Source: Panorpa germanica
Lineage: Eukaryota > Arthropoda > Insecta > Mecoptera > Panorpidae
Assembly: GCA_963678705.1 (NCBI GenBank)
Contig: OY783204.1
Span: forward strand, 26,174,759-26,238,758
DNA: 64,000 nucleotides
Direction: 5' to 3'
Part shown: positions 51,060 through 62,156 of the stretch, one piece after another
Layout of the letters: each line of letters begins with the position of its first letter
How positions within the stretch are numbered: position 1 is the stretch's first letter
Made by a program: the position numbers and the translations under genes
The notes under the pieces: generated by a model
What the model was told of the DNA's origin: nothing
Databases searched by the model: none
Seen by the model: only the letters and a program-made list of their open reading frames with translations

Positions 51060-51260
51060 TCAATTATAATTTATTACTCCGGTCATAAATCATAAACCGG
51101 AGTCGCTTTTATTCCGCAGTGAGCCGTCGTTGCGATGTCTGTAGCTCATAAAAAGGGCCTTTCCTATGAACGACTGAATTGAAAACGAACGCGTTCCAGA
51201 CAAAAAACTCATGATAAGTAATAGAAATGAAGTAGAATACACTCCAAAATGTTTACTGGG
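51060..51260. mobile_element. F3 element (subtype b), truncated
   Basis: Inverse orientation. The right end ACTCCAAAATGTTTACTGGG is intact; the left part stops within the body (ACCGGAGTCGCTTTTATTCC). Confidence 0.75.
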
Positions 51261-51362
51261 TAACCTAGAAAAAGTTGGGAGAAGTAATGGTAACGGAAAA
51301 AGAAGTAAAAGAAAAGGAACTGGGAAAAGAAGAACATCAGAAATATTTAGATTAGTATATAA

Positions 51363-51616
51363 CCCAGTAAACAAGTTGGTGAAGTGCCCAATTTTGTGAC
51401 GTTTCTATCACTATTTCACTTCAATTATAGTTCGCATCAACTTTATCTTCATTTGTATTCCAACAGGTGGAGTAATTTCGCCATCTGTAGCCGATAAAGT
51501 AGACATTTTATATGAAAAAATGTGAGAAACTGAACTATAAATGAACTCTTTTATGACAAAAAAATCATGACGCATCTTCAATATGATGTCAAAGTGACTC
51601 CAAAATGTTTACTGGG
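51363..51616. mobile_element. F3 element (subtype a)
   Basis: CCCAGTAAACAAGTTGGTGA to CCAAAATGTTTACTGGG; complete. Confidence 0.85.
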
Positions 51617-51745
51617 AACCAACAATGTCGGTTGAAAAATTGGCAGTGAAAATAACTGACTAAAGTTACTTTCTTCTAATTAAACTAAATACACAGCACT
51701 TCAGTTTGATGTTTCGGCATTTTAAATGTTACTAATAAACAATTA

Positions 51746-54699
51746 CTAAATCTGTCGTAATTGCGTGAAGTGTAAATATCTGGTCAACGTGGATGTGATT
51801 TGCGGGACTTGTTTGTTTTCATTGAATCTTGAATCATCGATGTTATTGGTCAGATAATTGAACGCCACGTTTCTTCTGACGTGGAGCATGACATCCTCGA
51901 AGTGCATAGACGCCGCATTTTCATTAAGTTCGCAACAAAGCGCCTGAATAAAAGGGCTACCCCATCTTTCTCTGTACGCCACAAATCCTGAAACAATTTG
52001 ATTTGGGTTATGATCTAATTTTTTATGGATCGATTTTTCCATCCAAAAATAGGCAGAGAAATAACTATTTAAATTAACTTCACCTCATGCTAAAGAGTAG
52101 TTAATGCAAAATAACTTGAATGGAAGTCGATTATAGTGTGAGAGAGGGGTAATACATACCATCAACTGTTGAATAAATAAGAGCGACATCCGCCATCGAC
52201 GGAATACTGAATTTGAAATCATCCGCATCATCAAAACCACTAATTTCATTCGTGGTAACGTCAATTCCAGCATCTAAGTTTGTTCCCCGACAAGCCTGCA
52301 AGAAAAACAATTTCGGTTTTCCCGCCAAAGTTGGACAACCTACAGTCACAATTTCATTATTAAGAAATTAGTGGTCGAGTTTTCAATTGTTGATTAAAAT
52401 TGATGTTAATAAATATGTATTGGCGTTTTTATTTTATTAAATATCTAAATATTGACGGAGATATAGCAATTAATTTTTGAATTGTAGTCTTAGCGCTAGA
52501 GATGGTCGGCCATATTTGTATGACGTGAAATGCATTTTAACGTCAGTTATTTGTTGAGTGGGTCAGTGCTGTGGTAATGTTTTGTAGCTGTTGGTAGTCG
52601 AAATAATCAAGTCAAGTCAAAGAATAATAAGTTTTTATTTTATTTAACCCTGCTAAGGCAGACATAATATTGAAATTTTATTGTTCCTTGAAATAGCTGT
52701 AAATAATATTTGATATTTTGATATATAAATACATATAGCAGAGATTTATGAGCTGTAAGGATGGCAGCGATTGTGATGCATTTGGAATGTGTACAACGTT
52801 GAATCCCTTTAATAATTAAAGAGACAAAATGACTTTTTTAATTGTTAATATCTCTTAACATATAAGGAGTTATTAACAAATAATTGAACATTTAAGGTTC
52901 TAGTAACCCACTTTATCAATATGTAGTACACTTTTATAGAAATTAAGACATAGGACACAAGCAATTGTAGGAATTGACGAGCTGAATCCATCAATACAAA
53001 TAAATCGTTTTTTTATTTTTTGTCAGATGTCCGGTTTTGCATATTGCAAAGAAAAATACGTTCATGGAATCTTAATTCAGGCATTCACCAGCTATGCGTC
53101 ACAACCGAAATATCGTATGTTAGACTATACTGACGTTGTATTTTCATCTATTACGTAAATGCTACGTTATTACTTGTAAAGGGCATCCACAGATCATCAA
53201 TGTTGTAGTATTTATCTTTGGCGTAGAGACGATTCTCTCCTCCATGACTTAGAACAACCACGACTAGGCAATCTGCATCTGTGTGATCTTCTGCAGCTAC
53301 TACAAAAGGATATTCACTTGTTACTTCATTTTCTACTAAATTATTTAATCGTAATCGTAATTCGTACCTGAATCCAAAACGGCCAAAATTTGCGTTTTGG
53401 TATTGTTATTATATAGTCTGAATTCGAAACCCAAATTTTGAAATGTTTCTTCTAGTGCGGTCACATCACGGTCAGTGCCAGTTCTTTGCTTAAGGGTGGG
53501 ATTGCTGAAGACCTCGTGATTGAAGACTAAGGCAACGCCTCTTCTAGGATGGTCCATTTTATAATTTAGAGGAATTCTTTCCGAAGGTTTTATTTCGTCA
53601 AATTTTGTTTGTCTTCCACTATATATAAAAACAAATTTTACACATAAAATATTTTTTGTATGGAATTGAATATAGTAAACCCTCATACAACGCTCATTTC
53701 TGTAATGCGAATTCATATAACACGCAACAGATTACGATTTCTGTTTATAAATTCTCAATTTTTTTACTAAAGTTTTATTTATAATCGAAATTTTTCTCAC
53801 TTAATTTGGCTCTAATTTTGAGAATTGGAAAAATATCAGCTGAAATGATACCTTAAAAGAAAGACCAATAACCGAGCATGTTTTTAAAAAGATTTGAACG
53901 ATCAAGGCTATTTTATTTATTTTTCTAAATGCCATAAACTGCAGCATCTTTTTTTAATTTTAAAAGTTTCTACAACTTCAAAAGCTTCTAGTATTTTTTT
54001 TAAATAACGGAGATCCTTGAAACTTAGTTTATTAGATCTGACAAACGTCAAAAAATAAAACAATTAACATACCACCTTAAATTGAGCCACTGTTGGCATT
54101 TAAATATCAGAAATTGTGTTTTTATAAAAATAACATAAAAATAGTAGTAAAAAAGTCAAAATGTTCTAAATGGTGTCAACTATCATTCCTTAAGGCTTTG
54201 CACCTTGCTACCAAACACCCTGTATAATATGTTTATATATTGTAAAGTGTTTAAGAAATATGGGCCAATTTCTAAGCGCATGCACTCGCTGTTAAAGTGA
54301 AGCGATGAAAGTCAGTGAAGCTCTACTTTACAGCGATGCAGTTCAATACATAAAAATAAATGTTATATGTCAGAATTGTACGAAATTAAGTTCTCTATGA
54401 AATATTATATTTATTATTTTTATCATGCGACCTATTGGTAAAGAAATATTGCAAATAAATAACATTTTAGCCGGCATTTTCTAAAGATAATAATATAAAT
54501 ATCTAAATCATAAAAATAGAATCTGGTAAAGAAAATATTCGGAACATTGGTTTATTAACCAACTTTTCCTCTAATTTGTAGCATTAATTAGTAGCTTAGA
54601 CATATATTCAAGTAATTAAATTAATTTTTGTTGTACTTACGCGTAACTTGGAGCAACAAACACTCCTGAATCTATGTGAGTTTGAAAGTTATTCGCCAT
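51746..54699 (-). CDS. Short-prodomain caspase (type A, domain III), 285 aa
   Basis: Exons 54699-54641, 53618-53368, 53299-53174, 52339-52160 and 51987-51746 join in phase to 285 residues. The prodomain is short (MANNFQTHIDSGVFVAPSYA and onward), as in effector caspases. The p20 begins YKMDHPRRGVALVFNH. Catalytic His122 is in VVVLSHGGEN and Cys162 in FFLQACRG. The P1-pocket arginines are present (KQRTGTDRD; GFVAYRER). The protein ends LTRYLHFTQLRQI-stop (TAG at 51746-51748). Exon sizes 2 and 3 (251 and 126 bases) equal those of domain I of the upstream gene, marking it as that domain's paralog. An F1 element sits in the intron between the His and Cys exons. Confidence 0.9.
52366..52963 (-). 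mobile_element. F1 element in the His/Cys intron of caspase III
   Basis: The inverse of F1, lacking its first roughly 20 bases (starts TTAGTGGTCGAGTTTTCAAT) and ending AGACATAGGACACAAGC. Confidence 0.83.
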
Positions 54700-55166
54700 T
54701 GTTTATATTAACGTTTTTTTCTACGGTTTTCTGTAGAAAAGACACTCTACACACGCGTTCTGCTTTGCAACTGCTAAGGATTATTTGTGAGCGGCAGCTA
54801 TAAATTGTAAATGCCTATGAATAGCTTATCTACCGCGGACGTAATCACACTATCACAAGTCTTACGCTGCGACAATATATTTAAATATGAGAATAAAAAA
54901 AACCTTTATATAAAAAAATTAAATACCGGTATCAAACGTTAGTATAGTCTAACGTACGATATTTCGGTGGTGACGCATAGCTAGGGAATCCCTGAATTAA
55001 AATTTGATGAACGAATTTTTCTTATGAATAGCCCAGTTGCAAAACCGGACATATGATAAAAAATAAAAAGACGAGTTATTTGTATTGGTGGATTCAGATC
55101 GTCAATTCCTAGAAATCTATGAGGTTTACAAGTGAAAAATCAAACATTAAATAATAATAAAAGTTA

Positions 55167-55665
55167 AATGGGCTTGTGTCCTATGTCTTAATTTCTATAA
55201 AAGTGTACTATATATTGATAAAGTGGGTTACTAGAACCTCAAATGTTCAATTATTTTTTAATAACTCGTTATATGTTAGGAGATATTAACTATTTAAAAA
55301 GTCATTTTGTCTCTTTAATTATTAAAGGGATTCAACGTTGAACACATTCCAAGTGCATGAGAAATCACAACCGCTGCCAACCTTACAGCTCATAAATCTC
55401 TGCTCTATGTATTTATATATCAAATATTATTTACAGCAATTTCAAGGAACAATAAGATTTCAATATTATGTCTGCCGCTGCCGTAACAGGGTTAAATGAA
55501 ATAAAAACTTATTATTCTTTGACTTGACTTGATTATTTGACTACCAACAGCTACAAAACATTACCACAACACTGACCTACTCAACAAATAACTGACGTTA
55601 AAATGCATTTCACGTCATACAAATATGGCCGACCATTTCTAGCGCTAAAACTACAATTCACATTT
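55167..55665 (+). mobile_element. F1 element truncated at a junction with F2
   Basis: AATGGGCTTGTGTCCTATGT and the body are present up to GCGCTAAAACTACAATTCA; the right end is replaced by F2 sequence. Confidence 0.8.
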
Positions 55666-56018
55666 TTATAAATACTCTATATATTTTTAAGTCTTAAGCG
55701 CAAGTTTGAGAACCATAATAAAGGTTATAAAATTTATGACAAACCCTTAGAAATATTACCAGCCATATAAAAATTGGAATTTAACTAGAAAATATAGCAA
55801 TATTAATTTTCAAAACTTATTTTTGCGGTTCCAACTCAATGTAGATACGTTATTCATCTAACTAATTGCAGCTTTAGATTTTGATTCGCGTTTATAGTTA
55901 CTTACATAAAACGATTTAAACATAAAAAAAATTGTTTTTTTTGATAATATTTAACCTGCTGTATAGTATCGCCAACTATATTGCGAATCAAAAAATGGCT
56001 AAGTATCGTTTCACCTTA
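55666..56018. mobile_element. F2 element fused to truncated F1
   Basis: Matches the F2 copy at 2341 from its middle (ATACTCTATATATTTTTAAG) to the terminal ATCGTTTCACCTTAA. Confidence 0.78.
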
Positions 56019-56850
56019 ATATGTTCCATCATATATATAAAATGTCTAAACCTGTGCTTATAGGTTTATATAGATCAACTTTTTAAAGCATGAGTCACCG
56101 CCGAAGTATAGTAATTTGGTACGTAATGGAGTATGAGATGTGGCCTATCTCTCAAGGCTCAAGAAACCTTGAACGAGTTTGTGTTCAACATGCTTCTACA
56201 AGAAACTGTTTATCTATTTCAATTTAGGACCTTATTAGAAATTTGTTGTGTATTTACGCACTTTATTAAAATAATTATTACGGTACATACATGTTTATCT
56301 ATATCACATAAAAAACGTTATCAATAGAGTTGTTCAAAGTTTCAATCAATTACGTTATCACACCTTATCACTCTACCAATTTTTATTTAACCAGGGAAAT
56401 AAGGTAAATTTGTCTTAAACACGTATATTTTATAATTCCAAAATTTATAATTTTGAAAGTAGTCTAAAAGTTAATTTCAAATATCAAATGCTGGTCATGA
56501 TGTTGGTGACGCCCTTGTCCGTACTGGCAGAGGCGTACCGCGAGGCAACCACTTGATTCAATTATGACTAGATGAATTTGATATCGCTAAAAAATCAGAC
56601 CACTCGGTCTCGGTACGTCACTGACTTTAGATCATAACAGATCTTTGTTCTAGAAAGACAAATATTTTCTTCATTTATTGTTAGATCTCAGAAAATAAAC
56701 ATTCTTTCTCTTTCTAGAACAAGAGTCTATAAATAAGCGTGTCTCAAAAACATAAAGAAGTTGAATTTCTTTAAAAAATCTTATATATTTAAAAAAATTA
56801 TAAAAAAACAAAATTACAAATTTTAAAATACAATTTTTTACAAATTTTTA

Positions 56851-56954
56851 CCGTCTTACAAATAAACCTGTTATAAAGTTTATACCAGGTATAAAGCCCG
56901 TCCGGATAGTTTATACCTGGTATAATTTTTATAACACGTTTATTTGTAAGACGG
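56851..56954. mobile_element. 104-base near-perfect hairpin element
   Basis: CCGTCTTACAAATAAAC at the left is mirrored by GTTTATTTGTAAGACGG at the right, and an inner pair (TTTATACCAGGTATAA / TTTATACCTGGTATAA) nearly closes the palindrome. TTA stands on both sides and may be a target duplication. Confidence 0.78.
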
Positions 56955-57113
56955 TTAAAGTTTTAATATTATAATTATAGTACACCTAACATCTTAAACG
57001 CAACGTTATAATTTTTTGGCATGGCAGTGCTATTTCTTTACGAAACATTCATTTTAAGTATTTATTTTTCCTAAATTTAAATAAAGCATCTCTCAGGCTG
57101 GTCCGGAAACGTC

Positions 57114-60100
57114 TTAAAATGCGTATTCTGAAGGTTTGAACTGGTTCATTTTTCCTCCAAAGAAAACATAACGTGTCAAAGTTGAATTAAGTTGAGGAAT
57201 TTGTTTGAAAACAGAACCTGTAGCAGGATTAGTGTCAAATCTCAAATTTACCGCCAAATTCCTTTTAACATTCAGCATCATATCTTCTAAATGCATTTTA
57301 TTTGCATTAGCATGTAATTCTTGACAAATTTTTTTTACAAATAAAGATCCTTCGTCCCCGCTAAATGCGACGAAACCTATAAATAAATTAACAAGATTTT
57401 AACAAATTGAAGATACATTGTATATAAACAAATTACAAAATATGAAATACCTTGAGCAGTGGCGTACATTACTAAAACATCTGCCATATATGGAATGGTA
57501 TAGACATGCGAGTCGTCATCATCTGTGTTCATGTTCTCGTTGCAATTTCCTTCAGTTTTTACAAACAATCCGGTAGCAATATCACTCCCTCTACACGCCT
57601 GCAAGAAAAAGAGTTTTGGTTTTCCTACTAAAGATTTGCATTTCGACGTTTCTCCTGTAAAAGGGGTCCACAAATCATCCACACAATAGGCGTCGTCTTT
57701 GGCGTAAATCTTATTGTCTTTTCCATGACTCAAAACAACAATTACAAGGCAATCACAGTCGTCATAGTTTTTTTCAGCAGCTGTAACAATTGAAATTTGT
57801 ACAATTCACAGTCTTCTATTAGCACAAGTACCCTACAAACAATTTTGATCGGAATCCAATTAGATGCGAATCGTATCACTCTGAATGGTGATTGGAATCC
57901 TATTAGACATTAGTGAGACATTACATGAAGCTTTGGACAGCATGTCTGCACCTGCCGGAACGCTCCGTACCCCCTCTGATTGCCTTCCTGGTACTTTCCA
58001 AACGAGCTTTGCCGAGGTGCAAGTCGTGGTACTACCCAGTACTACCACATATGTTCTCCGGAACACTGTGTGACTACTGTCTAACCGCTCTCTGATACGA
58101 GATTGCTAAGATACGACAAATTATTTGTAGGATAGATTCATCAAAAACTTACCATCCTCCAACGTCTTTCTCAAGGCGACTTTAGTTAAATCTCGGTGAA
58201 TAGTTACGTTAAATTTCAGTTTTTCTAAAGTTGATTTTAAAAGTTTTTCATCAGCTACTGTACCCGATCTTTTACGAAGTCTTGGAAGAGTATATTCTTT
58301 GTGGCTAAATATCAAAGCTTCGCCTCTTCTACGATGACTCATATTGTAAAACCGGTCGTTCTTCAATACAGTTACGCGAACTGCATCTTCGCAAGTAGGA
58401 ACTTTAATGAATTCGTCATCATCATTCAATTTTCCTGCTAGGGATATGTTTTCTTCGATTTTATTGCGATTTAAATGAATCTCTGATATTTGCCTATTCG
58501 TCTCTCTTTGCAATTCTTCAGTTACACTAAAAAGAAAATCATAACGCTTATAGTAGAGAAAATGGATTAGTTTCAGTAAACACAGAAATAGAACAAGATC
58601 ATTTTGGAGTAAGTAATGTTAAGTAAGGTTGTAAAACTTACCGAGTTTCCATTTGAGTAAAGAAGATGAATTTAGTCAGCGTAGAACATATTTGCGGGAT
58701 TTGTTTCGAATTATGAACTATTGATCTAGGATTATAGCTTGCAAAATCAAAAGCTATTCTTTTTCTAACATGGAGCATTACATCCTCGAAATGTATAAAA
58801 CTTCCTCTCTCTTTAAACTCCTTGCATAAAACTTGAATAAATGGTGTACCACCGATAGAATTTCTGAACGACGCATATCCTAGAAGAAATAATTACATGT
58901 TCTACATTCTTCTGTTTTTAATTAAAATCAGCAGATTTGTATTTATTCAATATTTCTAATTAAATGTATCGTTTGTTTTATTAATTTCAATGCAAAGCGC
59001 ATCTTTATGTCAGTAGGAAATTTGTTTCATTGTTCTACAAATTCATCTCAAATTTAATTAAAAATAGTAGTTACCATCAACTGTAGAATACATGAGTACT
59101 ACATCCGCCATTGCTGGAACACTAAATACAATATCTGACACTGCGTCAGCTTGTAGAACGGTTCCGTTAAGTGTAACGCCACCATCCAGAGTCGTTCCTC
59201 TACAGGCTTGCAAGAAGAAGAGCTTTGGCTTCCCAACCAGGGAACGACACTCTGCAAGTATTATTCATGATTATTCCTCTGAAAAACAAACACGTTCTTA
59301 TATTTCGTTCACAAAAGACGCATTACTTGTGAAGGGCGTCCATAACTCTTCTACTGCGTACATGGCATCGTAAGCATGCAGCCGATTTGATTCTCCATGA
59401 GTCAAAACGAAGACAGCTATGCAGTCGGCATCAGAGTGGTCCTCTCTACAGACTATCAATAAAAATAGTAAATGTTAATCCTGAGTGGTTAAGGTTTGAT
59501 ATTTTAATTAGGTTAAGGAAAAAAGTACCATCAATTATTACATCCAAAATATGATTTCTTCTTAAGTCGTTGAAGATTCTTGCATCAAAACCAAAATAAG
59601 GAAGAGTTTCTTGCAATGCAACGACATCAATATCTGTACCTTTTCGAATTGACAAGAAATCACTTTCAAATTGGTAATGATTGAAAATTAGGGCTACACC
59701 TCTTCTGCGACGATTCATGTAGTAATTATCCGACATTAATGTCGACAACGGAATTTCGTCATCTTTCTCTGGTCTTTCTCTGTAAAAATTAAATGTGAAT
59801 ATATTACTTGCGTTCTAAACATAAAACGTAAAGTTATATATTATTTTAGGTAGTATTCAAAAGCATATCCAAGAACTAGCGTTATCTATATGTTCACTCG
59901 TATCAATGTGTTTTGCTGACAGCATGCTTCAAAAACACCTCGATAGATCGGAAGCCGAACTCTGTTTCTCAACCATGCGTACGTTTTCCCCACACTATTC
60001 TTTGTTTATACAATAAATCCCTATAATAACAGTTTTATTAACTTTAACTAAAATTTTTAATCACTTATTAAAACCATTATATAGTCATTATACTAACTGA

Positions 60101-62156
60101 TTGTTCTTATAAGAGCAAATCCCTTCTTACTTTCAATACACTGTTTATAACGCAAATGACGTCACACATGGGCTGGGAATCCACGCGTGCCTGTAGTGAG
60201 ACCATAGCTGTGCGTATAAAATTTAACAGGGGAAAAGTAAAACTTCAGGGCTTGTGTCCTCATTTTTTAGTGGTCGATTTTTCAATTGTTGATTGAAATT
60301 GATGTTAATAAATGTGTATTAGCGTGTCTATTTTATTAGATATCTAAATGTTGACGAAGATATAGTAATTAAAAATTTAAATTGTAGTTTTAGCGCTTGA
60401 AATGGTCGGCCATATTTGTATGACGTAAAATGCATTTTAACGTCAGTTATTTGTTGATTGGTCAGTGCTGTCAAGAATATATCTCTATAAAGACGTCAGA
60501 GTTCTGTCAAGAATATATCTCTTTTACGCTCTGTTGTAAAAAAGAGATAGCAACTACGGGTTGTGATCCACGTGCATTTGAAATGTTGTACAACGTTGAA
60601 TCCCTTTAATAATTAAAGAAACAAAATGACTTTTTTAATTGTTAATATCTCCTAACATATAAGGAGTTATTAAAAAATGATTGAACATTTGAGGTTCTAG
60701 TAACCCACTTTATCAATATATAGTACAATTTTATAGAAATTAAGACATAGGACACAAGCCCATTTATCTTAGACTCTATTCTATCTAATACAAAGCTCAT
60801 AATCCAGGAGGTAAGTGAGTATGTGCAGCTTCATACGGACGCCCATGAATCAAAATATATCGTTCACGTTTTGCATGTGTGTACTATCCGTTTATTAAAA
60901 TTGTCAGCTCTTTAATATAACTATTTATAACTAAATAGCCGCTATTAAAGTATTGTAACCTAATATATAATTCTATACTATGTCTCTTTCTGCTGTGTAT
61001 TTGCATAAAGCTATAGAGAAAACACTTGTATTTCCGAGCACATACATTTCACAATCTAAAAATAATTTTACTCAATTCTACGTAATACGTTCAATGAGGA
61101 AAAAACTAACAAAAATTATTTGACAACGCTGAGCCAAGCCGATAGTCAAGGTCATTAGTGAGACGTCCCTGAATAATATAAGCTTAATAAGTAGAGTATG
61201 CAATTGTATGTAGTAAAATTATTCCAAATAAATGTATTAAAATGCAACCAAAGGAAATTATAATGAAGATAAATGTTGAATACCGCTGGAATGCTTGTAA
61301 CTCGAATATGTTTTTGGTTGTTTTTTAAATAATTAAATATTCTTAAAATATTATTCATAAAATCATATTTTATGTAAGCATCATTCCAATCTGTAGTTCA
61401 AATTACGAAAGTGTTAGGACGACGAAGACCCATGTTTGATACAATGAAAAAAATAAATTTCATCATCGTATTGTAGGTTTATACGGCTCTGATTTAACCG
61501 CAGAACTCTCGTAATTTGAACTATACTTTAAATATAATTAAATGTAAGTTTCAGCTTATGAAATATTAATAAATGTATGTAATTATATTAAATATATATA
61601 TATTAATATTATAATTTGTTTTATAAAAAGATAATAATTAATATTAAATAAAGTATATTACTTGCGAATGACGCAATATAATATTTTAAAACATAAAATT
61701 AAAACTCCAAGTTAAATGTATGAAGAGCTTTTAACGGTTTTACTGAAAATCATAGTTCAAATACTGAGAGATCGGCAGTTCTCATGTTTAATGAAATAGC
61801 ACTATCTCATTTATTTTACTATAATGTAAATAGGAACGAAATGGATATAAACCATTTAAGCAGCGCTATGATATGACACTTGTTGCTGGATTCCCCAGCT
61901 TTATTTATTTTAATTATATACAACTAATAATTAGTAGCTTGTTTTTTAGATGGTTCTCAATACAGTAATGTAAATATATTCATACACTTACAAACCAGCG
62001 GTTCAATACAAATATCTATATAAAAAACTATCAATTGAAAATAAAGTAAAATGTTAAATGAAATGGAGAATTTCTGTATGATTCATATATTTTAAAAATT
62101 ACTTACAAACGTGGTAATTGGAACGGAATTGAGTCAGTCGAAGTTGGTGCATTCAT
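57114..62156 (-). CDS. Predicted double caspase: two fused caspase domains (I + II), 602 aa
   Basis: Exons 62156-62107, 59779-59529, 59452-59327, 59251-59075, 58879-58642, 58526-58153, 57780-57451 and 57376-57114 all agree in phase. Domain I (about 35-278): p20 start MNRRRRGVALIFNH, His119 (VFVLTHGES), Cys159 (FFLQACRG), pocket Arg207 (GYASFRN). The linker at 281-338 contains NDDDE, a possible self-cleavage site. Domain II (about 339-602): YNMSHRRRGEALIFSH, His424 (VVLSHGKD), Cys468 (FFLQACRG), possible p20/p10 cleavage at TDDDDS; position 521 is Ser where pocket Arg is expected. The fusion rests on donor CTCG|GTAAGTTTT at 58642 joining acceptor TTTTTAG|TGTAAC at 58526. Domain II has no ATG before NMSH and no room for its own first exon. 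Alternative: domain I ends at the TAA inside the donor and domain II is started by an exon I missed. Confidence 0.75.
57781..58152 (-). other. Intron of the double caspase with a GC-richer insert
   Basis: Within this intron, 57860-58110 has a much higher G+C content than other introns here and is open in several frames, but no product is recognisable. It may be a fragment of a mobile element or a captured sequence. Confidence 0.4.
58527..58641 (-). other. 115-base intron joining the two caspase domains; retention gives a stop
   Basis: The last codon of domain I's p10 exon is split CG|T by splicing. If the intron is kept, the frame reads CGG TAA and ends at METR-stop (TAA 58638-58640), giving a 281-residue single caspase. 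Donor and acceptor are both close to consensus. The interval contains no start exon for domain II. Confidence 0.7.
60247..60764 (-). mobile_element. F1 element in intron 1 of the double caspase
   Basis: Inverse orientation: GGGCTTGTGTCCTCATTTTT to AGGACACAAGCCCATT, with a shortened interior. Confidence 0.83.
61393..61524. mobile_element. F4 element, short form, in intron 1 of the double caspase
   Basis: TAGTTCAAATTACGAAAGTG at the left and CTCTCGTAATTTGAACTA at the right. Confidence 0.72.

Noticed and set aside
51211..51399. 62-codon Lys/Arg-rich frame
   Set aside because: It spans the ends of two F3 elements and the 100 bases between them.
46348..54699. Fusion of caspase III with caspase IV, like the upstream pair
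   Set aside because: Domain III ends in TAG. The only nearby GT (TA|GTAATT) would join to acceptor 48316 as TA+A, a stop. Domain IV has its own first exon.
59446..59470. Acceptor GTCTGTAG|AGAGG for exon 3 of the double caspase
   Set aside because: It breaks the frame. The nearby GATAG|TCTGTAGAG acceptor keeps frame and restores the 126-base exon length of the paralogs.
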